Source: Corinectria fuckeliana (taxonomy: Eukaryota > Ascomycota > Sordariomycetes > Hypocreales > Nectriaceae). From it: a stretch of 64,000 bases of DNA. This document shows, in pieces, positions 31,423 to 41,463 of the stretch. The position numbers and the translations under genes were made by a program. Each line of letters opens with the position of its first letter. Position 1 is the stretch's first letter. Location: contig WPDH01000223.1 in assembly GCA_019137255.1 (NCBI GenBank), forward strand, positions 186,001-250,000. The letters are read 5' to 3'. The notes beneath the pieces are model-generated. The model searched no databases, was not told the DNA's origin, and worked only from the letters and a program-made list of their open reading frames with translations.

Positions 31423-32232
31423 ATGGCCGCCGAGAAGCCCGACAAGAAGGAGAAGAAGGACAAGAAGCGCAGCGACGAGGCTGGCGTCTCCAAGTCCAAG
31501 AAGGAGAAGAAGGACAAGAAGGACAAGAAGGAAAAACTGGCCGCTGCCCTCGAGGCCGAGAAGCTCCAGAAGAAGGATGCTGCCCCTGGCGCCGCTGCCG
31601 ACAAGTCGGACGACGACTCCGACATGGAGGAGGACAAGGTTGAGGAGCTGCCCCTGGAGAAAACCATTGTGCCGTTCGCCATCCCCGTCGCGGACGAGAA
31701 GGGCATGAAGAAGGTCTACAAGACCATCCGAAAAGGTAACGTCGAGCGTCCAATGCCCGTGCCGCATTCCAGGAAAACAAAACACCTTGCTGACCAAAAA
31801 ACTCCACCCTCAGCCGCCAAGCAGAACACGCTCAAGCGCGGCGTCAAGGAGGTCGTCAAGACGCTCCGCAAGTCGCCCCCCTCGGCCCCCGGCTACACCT
31901 CGTTCCCCGGCGTCGTCGTCATCGCCGGCGACATCTCGCCGCAGGACGTCATCTCGCACCTCCCCGTGCTGTGCGAGGACCACAACGTGCCCTTCATCTT
32001 CGTCACCTCGCGCGCCGAGCTGGGCGCCGCCGCCAAGACCAAGCGCCCCACCAGCGTCGTCATGATCATGGAGAAGGCCGAGGGCAAGAAGACCAAGGAC
32101 AAGGCCGCCGACAAGGACGGCGAGGACGACGGCGAGGCGTTTGGCGAGAGCTACGCGTCGCTCGTCAAGCACGTGCAGAAGGAGTACTCCAAGCAGGCCA
32201 CCTGGACCAAGGGCGAGTCGTCGAAGGTCTAG
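31423..32232 (+). CDS. NHP2: H/ACA snoRNP protein NHP2 (L7Ae family)
   Basis: Two exons, 31423-31735 and 31814-32232; 243 residues. The intron (GTAACG..CTCAG, 78 bp) is a multiple of three with no stop, so the unspliced frame stays open; it was placed because splicing restores 'TIRKAAKQNTLKRGVKEVVK'. Residues 1-75 are Lys/Glu/Asp-rich (many KKEKKDKK units), an extended fungal nucleolar tail. The L7Ae RNA-binding domain follows: 'RGVKEVVKTLRK', 'GVVVIAGDISPQDVISHLPV', 'CEDHNVPFIFVTSRAELG'. NHP2 with Cbf5, Nop10 and Gar1 guides pseudouridylation of rRNA. The domain is interrupted by an acidic Lys-rich loop near the C-terminus. Confidence 0.94.
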   Translation: MAAEKPDKKEKKDKKRSDEAGVSKSKKEKKDKKDKKEKLAAALEAEKLQKKDAAPGAAADKSDDDSDMEEDKVEELPLEKTIVPFAIPVADEKGMKKVYKTIRKGNVERPMPVPHSRKTKHLADQKTPPSAAKQNTLKRGVKEVVKTLRKSPPSAPGYTSFPGVVVIAGDISPQDVISHLPVLCEDHNVPFIFVTSRAELGAAAKTKRPTSVVMIMEKAEGKKTKDKAADKDGEDDGEAFGESYASLVKHVQKEYSKQATWTKGESSKV

Positions 32233-32885
32233 AAGCGTCGCCGATAGCCCCGGTGCGATGAGAAGGGAGTGAGACGAGGAGGCGGAAGTGTTCTACTCGC
32301 TGGGTGTAGGACGATCTGGGTGTACTATACCAGATGTTTGGCCGACGATTATGGCCGAATGGGCTTGGCGGCGTTCAGGTATTCAACTGCATTAAAAATG
32401 GGAGACATGATTTCTAGAATCCTCAATCGAGTTGTTTGAGGCGGTTGTCATGCGATGTGACGCCGATTGAGCAACTTATATTGCCATGGGCTTACGCCCC
32501 CTTGCACAGAAAACAGTCGTAAAAACGCGACTCACTCTCAGTTACACAACCTGCGCTAACCTGCACTCGGTTTGGCAAGCTGTTAGGCCTACGGTCTTTC
32601 TACACAAGGTAGGGAGCTCAAGTCAACTTCACTTCATCATAACTACCAACGTTCCATTAGAACCATCGAAGTCTTTTTAAGTTGTTTATTACTTCGCCGG
32701 CAGGCGGTAGGTGGATAGGTACATAACCGCGTCAAAGACGGATTGAAGTAAAGCAAGGCAAGGAACCTTCCTTTGAGTCAAAAATCTCGTCTACCTGCTT
32801 CCTCATTTCCTAATAGCACACGGGATAGACAGGCGAGACGTCTTGCATCAGCCATTGGTTTCCCAGATGAATTGCTCAACATCCT
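32233..32885. other. Intergenic, no gene seen
   Basis: NHP2 3' side and 3' side of the convergent small membrane-protein gene. Confidence 0.45.
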
Positions 32886-33466
32886 TTACTCGAAGGGGTT
32901 AGTTCGGGTTCCCCACCAGGTGAGGAACACGGACAGACCCAGTGTCTCGACGAGCTTGGCAGCCAAGCTGACGCCGACGGTGTCGAGAGGACGCTTCTCC
33001 ACGAGGATCTGGGAGATGTACTGCAAGAGAATTGGTCAGCGATTGTGATTTAAGATGTGAATAAGAGGTAAATAACTCACGCCGGGGGCAGCAGTAGCGA
33101 AGAAGATCAAGCTGCCGAGGTACGCGGCGCCCTTGTAGCTGAGAGTGCCGGTGGCGTTGATGAGGGCACCGACGCCGTAGCTCTGGAGCGCAGAGCCGAC
33201 GATGGAGGAGCCCCAGGCGAGGGCTGCGCCGCTGGCCTCCTTGGAGTTGATGAACTCCTCCTTGGTGTTGGCGGCCTTGGCGCGCTGGTAGGTGGCGCCC
33301 AGGAGGGGAGACAGCACAGCAAGCTCGATGCCGTGGTTGAAGGCAGTACCGAGGGCGATGGCCGAGGGCTTGACCGGGGGAAGGTCTAATGAGCGAGATC
33401 TTGGGTTAGCATGGAAAGCGAGAAAGAGAGACATGATGAAAGGCCAGACGAACAGTGCAGAGACAT
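32886..33466 (-). CDS. Small conserved fungal membrane protein of unknown function
   Basis: Three exons, 33454-33466 (13 bp), 33081-33385 and 32886-33020; 150 residues beginning 'MSLHYLPPVKPSAIALGTAF'. Introns are 68 and 60 bp with GTTCGT and GTGAGT donors. The protein has several hydrophobic segments ('ALAWGSSIVGSALQSYGVGA', 'YKGAAYLGSLIFFATAAPG' and 'VGVSLAAKLVETLGLSVFL') and ends 'TWWGTRTNPFE'. The layout recalls the DUF1761 group of small membrane proteins but I cannot confirm it. The start was chosen because the long upstream frame has no support and the 13-bp exon joins in phase. No function known. Confidence 0.72.
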
Positions 33467-34829
33467 GATGTTTGTGGTGGTGGTTGGTGGTTGTAATGGT
33501 TTTGAGATGTGGTTGGTGAAGGTTGTAAGAGAAGAGGTCTGTCTGGTTTGAGCTCGGAGCCGTGACGAAAGAGGTCAATTGCAAGCCAGCAAGCGGCAGG
33601 CGTGCCTATTTGTACTCCCTCTTTCCCGTCTCAGCTCCCCCTCCCCTCCCTCCGCAATCTCGATCGCGCTGATGAGCCCGTGGCTTGCGAACCTGCCCGC
33701 TCTCTGTCGTCACCAGATATGATGATGTCACCATTCTGTGCGACTCTTCTCTCTGCGCGCAGTGACGGGCCGCCACTGGCATGGAGCCGAGATTGCGGGG
33801 GCCGTACCCGGAGCCGAAGTGGTACCTCCCTTGCCCCCCCCTGCGCCGGCGTTCGTCTCGAAGATGCTGCGTACCCCGCTGCCGAGGGGTACCTGCAGTG
33901 CTAACGGTACCTCGGCTGCTAGCCGGTAATTTTGGCGGCGAGACTGCTCCATCTTGCATGGATTGCACTAAAACAGTTGCGCCGCACTCAGTTCCCGCCG
34001 GAGAGGAAACTGGCAAACTGGGTGACGGCGTCATATTTGCATCGTTTTCCCAATCCTGCCCCAGAAAAAAAACAGGGCCAACGAGGCTTTTCCTCGCGGT
34101 TACAGCCGGAGTCGGGTCGGGTCTCGTCTCGTTGGTCCGTTGGTCTGCGTTGTGCCTGGCTTGCTGCTTGCTGCTCGCTACTTGCTGCTTGCTGTGCTTT
34201 GTTCGCTTTGTTCGCTGCCAGGCCGCATGCGGTTGTCCGGGACGCAGCATGTCTCAGTCTCAATGTTCCGATGCCAGCTGAGAGAGTGGCCATATGCAAA
34301 TGAAAGCGGACCCTGTCCTAGACACCCACGCACTGGTTGTCGTGGACGGTGGACGGGCCTTTTGCCCGAGAGCATTTCCAGACGAACTGTCATCTTGGAG
34401 AATTCTACCCGAAGCCTGCTGGCGATGAAGAGACTGAAAGATACACAGGCGTATACACGGCTCTCCATCTCATCCCACCACTCAACCATATCCCTCACGT
34501 CCCTCAATGAATACGCACACTGCGCCTCACGTACAGATAGAGACACTCCAAACATGCTCCCGCCAAGCAAAAACCCTCTTGGCACAAAATTGCAAGCCTG
34601 AATTCCATCAGCCGCTGGATATCCCCCGTCTCTCCCATACCGTACACTCCTGCCATACATGGCATTTCAAAAACTCCATGCGTCTATCTGTACATGAGGG
34701 CAGGGGGCCCAATGCCATAGCCCATATCCTATATCCCGAACCTCCGCCTCCAATCCCCCCCCATGTGCCGGTAACATCCAATGCCTCTCGTGACTCTGCC
34801 AGTTATCATCCTCTCTAAGTTCATGTGTC
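33467..34829. other. Intergenic, 1.4 kb, no gene seen
   Basis: Contains three GGTACC sites (33821-33913) and a TTGCTGC-rich repeat near 34158-34196. No supported frame. Confidence 0.4.
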
Positions 34830-36382
34830 CTATGCCATGTGCTGTCCGTCCTCGCCGCCGCGCAGAGCCAGCAGCGCCCGCACATCATGCACGTATTGTA
34901 GGCCCTCTAGGAGTGGTACAAGGTGCATCAGGTCGTTATCCGTTGGGTCGTTGATCCAGCCTTGGATAGGAATCGCATTGTCTAGATCCCATATTAGCTT
35001 CGAGCCATACCCCCCCTTCACGACGGCCAGGTCTTACCTTGGTGGAAGAGGTAGCTCAATGGACTGTTGTCCAGAATCATCACCTTGCTCAGGTCAGACT
35101 CAACCGAGCTAAGGTCCTTGATAAACGCTCCCTGTCGGAACGAGCAGTGCTGTCGGTAATATCGGGCCGAGAAGAATTTCCTCTCCGACTCCAGCCAGTC
35201 AATAACTGGATCGGCGTACTCCTGCACTGACGCCGTGAACACAACGAGGTTGTACCACTTGCACACCCGCCGCAGAAACTCGTCGCAGTAAGGGCGCTTG
35301 TTGACCCAGTATAGGATTGGATGCTGCGGTCCAATGGACGTCTGCCCGCCAACTCCCACGTACGTCGTATTCAGACGCACCTCGACCATGTGTCCTGTGC
35401 TCATCCGGCCTCCCTTAGACATGCTGTGAATTAGCGTCTCGTCTAGGTCCAGGATCAACGTCTTCTGCTGGGTCTTTGGTAGTTCAATATTAAGGTACGA
35501 TGGCTGCCTCCGGGGTATAAGGGGTTGGGGAGGTGCCGGGGTCCTGGGGTATTTCGTGAGGGCGGCGATAGGGGATGTGGGAGATTTGAGGTGCGAGGAA
35601 ATGTCTCCGCTGCCCAGGTCACTAGATTTAGTCCGCGCGACGGCAGACTGCGTCTTCCTATGCTTCCGTTGCCTTAGAGCCTCGTCGCTACTCAGCTTGA
35701 TCCTAATAGACCTCCGGGCGGGCGAAGTTTCCTCGGCGGGCTGCAGCGACTTGGACCGGGCATGCCGACCCAGACTACCCGACCGGGACTCTTCCGATTC
35801 CGATTCCGACGATGCACCCGACGACGATGAGCCTGTCGAGACGGGACGGGGAGATAGTCCCCGATATCCAGATGTACGCCCGTAGCTCTGCTTCTCGGAA
35901 GAGGAATAGGACTCGTCAAAGGATGTCTTAGAGCCGCTACTCTTGTGGACCTTGAACAGCTTTCCCAACTGTGCGAGGGGCGCAAATAAACCATCCTCAT
36001 CGTAGAAGCAGGCAATGAGGTATACGCCTGGGGAGGCGAGGGTTGCAAATACCCACCGAATAGAGCTAATGAGGCTTGATGCGATTCCCCGAGGCAACGA
36101 GTGCCACCACCTGCTTCGTTTATTGGCGGGTGAGGATGAGTCGCCGCCTAGCAACGGGGTGTCTTCGTGGGCGTGGGACTTTTCAGTATCGAAACGCGAC
36201 TCGTCATAGGTGTCTTCGGGAAAGGTTTCGGTGTCGTCGGCGGGTTGCCTGTCGTCGGATTGGTCGGGGGATTGGTCCTCGGAGGCAATGCCGATACCAA
36301 TGGAACCTATACTATTGGAGCGCGACTGGACGGGGCTTGAGGGAGGCGAGACGCGGGACGTGATGATGTTGAGGGAGTTCAT
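34830..36382 (-). CDS. NEM1: Nem1-type nuclear envelope phosphatase (FCP1/NIF domain)
   Basis: Two exons, 35038-36382 and 34830-34981; 56-bp intron joins 'LSYLFHQ' to 'DNAIPIQGWINDPTDNDL'. 498 residues from Met at 36382, where conserved 'MNSLNIITSRVSPPSSP' starts; the frame runs another 99 residues upstream but in low-complexity sequence. A hydrophobic segment near residues 105-125 ('VFATLASPGVYLIACFY') is the membrane anchor. A Ser-rich linker leads to the HAD phosphatase: 'LILDLDETLIHS' near 310 with the two catalytic Asp, 'RPYCDEFLRRVCKWYNLVVF', and 'MILDNSPLSY'. Nem1-Spo7 dephosphorylates the lipin Pah1 and so steers lipid synthesis and nuclear membrane growth. Confidence 0.9.
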
Positions 36383-38907
36383 CGTGACGGGGCCAAGCCA
36401 GCCATGGGGCACGGGAGAGGCGATGGTCGGCGAGGGAGAACGAGGGAGAACAGGGAGGTCAAAGGCAGAGAGCGATAGCGAGGAAGATGGGAGATGACGG
36501 GGAGGAATCGAGGACGGCGGATCGTTTCGTGATGGGCAATGCGCGGGCCAGCAGTTGGCCTCGAGGGAGCTCGCACAGTTGCTTCGAGGGACGGGAGAGA
36601 AACGAGTGTCAAGGTCGCAGCATCGAGTGCGAGGATTGGGGCGCAAAGCAGGTCGCGAACAGATCAGGGTCGGGATCAAAGTCAGATCAGGGTTCAGGTC
36701 AGAAGTGAGGAGCAGCGATCGCCATGTACGGATGAGGAACGGGAGTACGTGTGGAGCGACGAATCCAAGATCGCAGAGTTCGGAACGGAAGACGGGCGGC
36801 GCCTCAGGTTGTTGGATTTGTGGCGTCGAGCCGAGGAGCCTCGAACTTTGTTGGTGGACTAAACCCCCCAGAAAAACGGCTTAGTGGGAAGGACAAGCGC
36901 GCGGGGGGGGGAAGGGGCCAAGGTACTATGTAGGAGGATAGTGTTCGTAGGACGGGAGATAGAGTTGAGAAGAGGAAGTGAGAAAGAAGAGCTGTGTGGG
37001 TGGGAAAACGGTGCCACGCAAGGGGAAAAGTAAAAGAGAGCGTGAGAGTGGGAGTGGGAGCGAGTGAGAAAGTAACAGGACACCAGTGGACGGGAGTTGG
37101 CGTTTTGGGCGCTGGCGGCGGGAGGCGCAACTAAACTGGACGACAGAGGACGCAGGGCGCAGGCACAGTGGGCGAGTGGTGGTTCGAGGGGTGACGGAAG
37201 ACGGCCGGGGGGGGGGGGGTTGAGTGGATGGATAGCGGTTGAGGGATGGTTCACGTGTTGGGGATCGCTTCCCGTCAGGTGCCGAGAAGGGAAAATTACC
37301 CCATGGACGAGACGAGCTAGTTAGACGCTACTAATTCGTACTGCAGCTTACTGTATTCGCAGCTATTCCGTTAACTACGCATCGTTGAGATGGGGTTCGG
37401 CATTGTGGTTCGGAATCAAGGTATCCAACTCCGTCCACTCAACTAGCCACCACTGAGCAGTGCAACATATGTACCCTGTTGCCGCTTAAAAAATCCACAC
37501 CCTTTGTAGGCCGGGGGGAGGGGTATCGCTGCAGCGTAGGGTTGCCAGGCCTATCGCAAGCTCCCCATTCATCCATCGCCCTCCTCTCGATTATGCCCGT
37601 GCCAAGTATGTACTTGGCACATGTGAGCAGAGTGAGCTCGGAGAGTTTAGCGGGCGGCCTAATTACGACGCTGCAACTACGTAATCGCGGTACCCAGTTC
37701 CCCTCGGCGTTGAATTGCCAGGGTGCCCTATCTCTCCTCAACGCCCAAGGAGTTCGAGGTGCCATGGCGTAGACTTATCTCGAGGCATGGACCCTGAGTT
37801 GGGCACTCCTACCTACTAGTATTTGAGACTGCCGACTGCCATGGCCGAGGTGCAGACTGTTTATCTACATACCACGTGGGTTCAATGGCTTTCTCAGTCT
37901 TGTTCGTTTTCGTATTGTCCATTATCTTCCTTACCCGAAGATGCCGCTAGAGTAATTCCTGCCGGCGGAGCCATTCCCAGCCACGGCCGTCGGCAAGGAA
38001 TTGCCCCATATTGGGCAGTAGAAGCAAATTGTGATTGAGAGGGAAACGGCACAAGACAGTACATAACGCAGCAGAGGCGGATTATTCGCCGCCGAAATAC
38101 TCTTCTCTATATACGTTTGTGCACTTCGGGAACGACCAGTTGTGAAGAGTTGCGACCGCAGACACGGCTGATTCAATCCTCTTCTTGCAGCAGCCTGTAA
38201 AGTTAGGGTTCCCCAATATCGACGGGTTCCTCAACGGCGAATGATGATGACGGAGTTGGTTGGCATCAGCGGGGCCTAATAACTAACAAGCACATGTTGT
38301 GGCCGCATCAAGCGACCCGTGCCGGCACAGCAAGGCACTGATACCCAAAATGGCGAAAAGGAAAGGTATCGATAAAATATAACAATCCGTTCATCTTGTT
38401 TCCTTCTTCCTACCTTTTTGGTTCTTTTTCAAAATTGGTGGCCCAGTTCGAGACTCATCATCCCTCACACTTCCGCACCAAGCCATCCAGATGATTCCTT
38501 CAGAAGGCTGTGGTTGCCCCACACTTTCCCCATTCGCTCTGCGGGTGGCCCTTGCACACCCCCTTGCTGTCCTACCTTGACGGCAGGTGATCGTTGGTAG
38601 CCTTGCGCAGAAAAAAAAGGCCCCCACGTTGCTGCGATTGACTCACAACTCTCACAAGCATCGAAACCACAGCTTTACGCAGTAATTCCTCTTCAGCCAG
38701 CCGCCCACGAAGCGCCTTATGCCTTAGAAATCATCTCCCTGGTCTCATAGACATCGTCTCGACAAAGATCCGATTTCTTCTACGAAAATCCTCTTCCTCC
38801 CGATTCTCTACCGAGCTGTGCAGCCCCTCCCTCACCCCGCGAAACGACATCCCGCACAACAAGCAGCTTGGCACCCGCGAACAACGAGTCTGTAACTACT
38901 CCCCGAG
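36383..38907. other. Intergenic, 2.5 kb, divergent promoters of NEM1 and GCD7
   Basis: No gene supported. Contains a G-rich run of 13 at about 37208, GA-rich tracts (36940-37070) and long open but motif-free frames that reflect base composition. Confidence 0.4.
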
Positions 38908-40409
38908 ATGGTCTCCCACTCCACGGGCTACGCGCCCGACCTGGAAAAATATCTGAGAACTCTCAAAAGTCAACCATTGGACACCTCTGTCGAGAGCCTC
39001 ATTTCGTGAGTGGTTTCCCCCGTCCAAGCGCTTGGGTGTAGGTGTGGGTGTGGATGTGCGCGTGGGCGTGAGCTAACCTCGGGGTGATAGCCTCCTCAAG
39101 CGACGACAAATCAAGGACTCCGAGCCCTGCGCTGTCGCAACCGCCCACATCCTCCTCCAGGTAGTCGCTCGCTCGAAATGGCACGATGTCGACGGCCTCA
39201 TCGATAACGTCTCTCGCATTGGCCGCCGTCTGGTGGAAGCTCAGCCCAAGGAACTCGTCATTGCCAATATTGTGCGCCGAGTCCTGGGTCTCATCCGTGA
39301 TGAAGCTGCCGAAGATAGAAACGAGGGTGCCAGTGAGACGCCCAGCGAGGCGCAAGTGACCCCAACCGATAGCGTCCCCCCGCTCGACTCGAAATGGCCA
39401 ACCTCAACATCCACAAAGCAGCAGGAGCCCGCTGGCGAACATATCGCAAAGCCGCTACAGACCCGGCCAACTGGGCTGTCCTCGTACAGCTCTGTAAATG
39501 TCCCCAAGGCCCTATTTCACCTTCTTTCGGTATCAGCACCCAACGATGCCGGCGAGCCGAACATTCATGGATCGCCTTTTGGCAATTCAGGAACCTCCAC
39601 ACCCTCATGGCGGGGTCACTACGCCCAGATCCACTCCCTACGGTCCGAAGTCATCGACGGCATTGAGGAGATCAAGGATGAGATTAGCCAGGTGGATGAC
39701 CAGATTGCGGCGCTGGCCGAGGTTCAGATCCACCCTGGCGACTACGTCCTCGTCCACCAGCCTTCGCCCACCGTAGAGCGCTTCATCCTCCGCGCCGCTC
39801 TGAAGCGGAAATTTACCCTCTTAATAGCTACGGCTCCCCCCCGAAGGCAGACGGCCGAAGTCCAACACGCGTCGTTTAGGAAGAAGCTCACGGCGGCTGG
39901 CATCACAGTAATCACCATCATGAATGGCGGGCTTATGGCATACATGTCGAGGGTGGACAAGGTTGTCATTGGTGCGCGGGCAGTAGTTGCCAATGGAGGT
40001 GTGGTCGCAGACGCTGGTGCTGCGGCAGTAGCCAGGGCGGCCAAGGAGCAGGGAAACGCTGTGATTGTGCTCAGCGGCTTGTACAAGCTGAGCCCTGAAA
40101 ACCCGTTCAACGAAGATTCCCTGATCGAGTGGGGAGACTCGTCGAGTTTCGTCGGCTTTGATGACGGCGCCATGGTCAGCGGCGTCGAGGTCCGCACTGC
40201 CCTTACCGAGCTGATTCCGCCGGAATTCATCGACACGTATATCACCAACCTGTAAGTCGACAAACGTTGTCACATTACTGCTACAGAGGGGACACTAATA
40301 TGACATTCTTAGGGGCACACACTCGAGGGATCATCTGTCGAGCCTGATCGCGGAACACTATAAACAGGAAGACGTCGACTTTCACCTTTGGACTGAGGGA
40401 GAACGGTGA
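38908..40409 (+). CDS. GCD7: Translation initiation factor eIF2B subunit beta (GCD7)
   Basis: Three exons, 38908-39005, 39091-40251 and 40313-40409; 451 residues. Introns of 85 and 61 bp. N-terminal helical part: 'DLEKYLRTLKSQPLDTSVES', 'LLKRRQIKDSEPCAVATAHI' and 'PKELVIANIVRRVLGLIRDE', the signature of the beta subunit. The C-terminal Rossmann-like part has 'IHPGDYVLVHQPSPTVERFI', 'VDKVVIGARAVVANGGVVAD' and 'PPEFIDTYITNL', and exon 3 adds 'GTHSRDHLSSLIAEHY'. A linker of about 100 residues rich in Ser, Thr and Pro separates the parts. eIF2B exchanges GDP for GTP on eIF2; the beta subunit belongs to the regulatory subcomplex that senses phosphorylated eIF2. Confidence 0.94.
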
Positions 40410-41463
40410 TGAGCCCGACGGCAGTGGCAGGGCGCTTGTAGGAGTATTAGACGGATAAAGGAGTAAAAGAGCGTCGAAGGCAGATGAGGTTGCACATAGC
40501 GATGTCTCATTAGCGAGGCGTGAGGTGATGGTCTCGATATCTTTTCCCTCGTACATCTTGAAAAGAGTGTCGCAGCTTTGCCGTCCTGTTGTATGTAGTA
40601 CTATGTAGTTCAGCCCTGACAGGCATGTGGAATGTCTGCCTAGGCTGGGGTTGGACTGACGTGACGACATCCATGCCAACCCGAGAATCCGAGGTCAATG
40701 GGGGTATCAATTTCGAAGCTACGTACAAGCAGGTACTGCACAAGTTCGCTATCCTGACGCTCTAGATGCTTCTAAGGAGGGGGCCACAGAGCTTTGAGAC
40801 ACGGTAATTACGTACATAAACCCCGTTGTCGAACAACGTTGCCAAGCATCGATGCGGTGAGCCAGGTGTTACTGTTTAAGCGTATATCCCCGCCCATCGC
40901 ACCCGGATCCCGGCAGCATCACCCTGCTAGGTACCGTACCGTACCTTGGGCGGCCTCAAATCAGGTTGGCCGCGTCAGCTGCTAGCGGGCGATTGGGCGG
41001 GGGTCGAGTCATAGCGGCCATAAGGCTGTCGGGTGTGCGAATGCGAGTTGCGCGGCCACGCCAGAGAAAAGGAACGAAGGAGGAGGCTGGCTTGGGAGGG
41101 ACTCGAAGCGTAGGCATCTGGGTAGGCAAGTAGGCGTGGGCGAGAGGGAGAGAATACAGTGACATGCCAGGCAGCAAGTCACTCTGTCGTTGGGTGGCAC
41201 TGTTCTTATAACCGAGCTGCAAGACAGGCATGAGGTTTACATAAATAAATCATCCCACCCCGTCTGCCAGCTTTGCTTCGAACTTTACACATTCACTCAC
41301 CCGCGAGTAACCCGAGATTCATCACCATCTTTCTGTAGCCCATCCGTATCCATCAAAATCATCGACATCATCATCATCATCATCCCACCCACTGAGCCTA
41401 GGCTTGATGAGCAGTTCCTGACCAGAGCTCAACGCTTCCATCACGACTACTCCATCACCCAAC
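40410..41463. other. Intergenic, 1 kb, no gene seen
   Basis: Contains a GTACCGTACCGTACC repeat (40930-40945) and an ATC microsatellite (about 41364-41385) in the leader of the next gene. Confidence 0.45.

Noticed and set aside
31236..31807. Long minus-strand frames opposite NHP2
   Set aside because: Shadows of Lys-rich codons (Leu/Phe/Ser-rich antisense products).
37200..37220. G13 run as a regulatory G-quadruplex
   Set aside because: A single homopolymer without spaced G tracts; likely unstable simple sequence only.
36483..37254. Overlapping frames in the NEM1 upstream region
   Set aside because: Low-complexity Pro/Ser/Arg products caused by base composition; not supported as genes.
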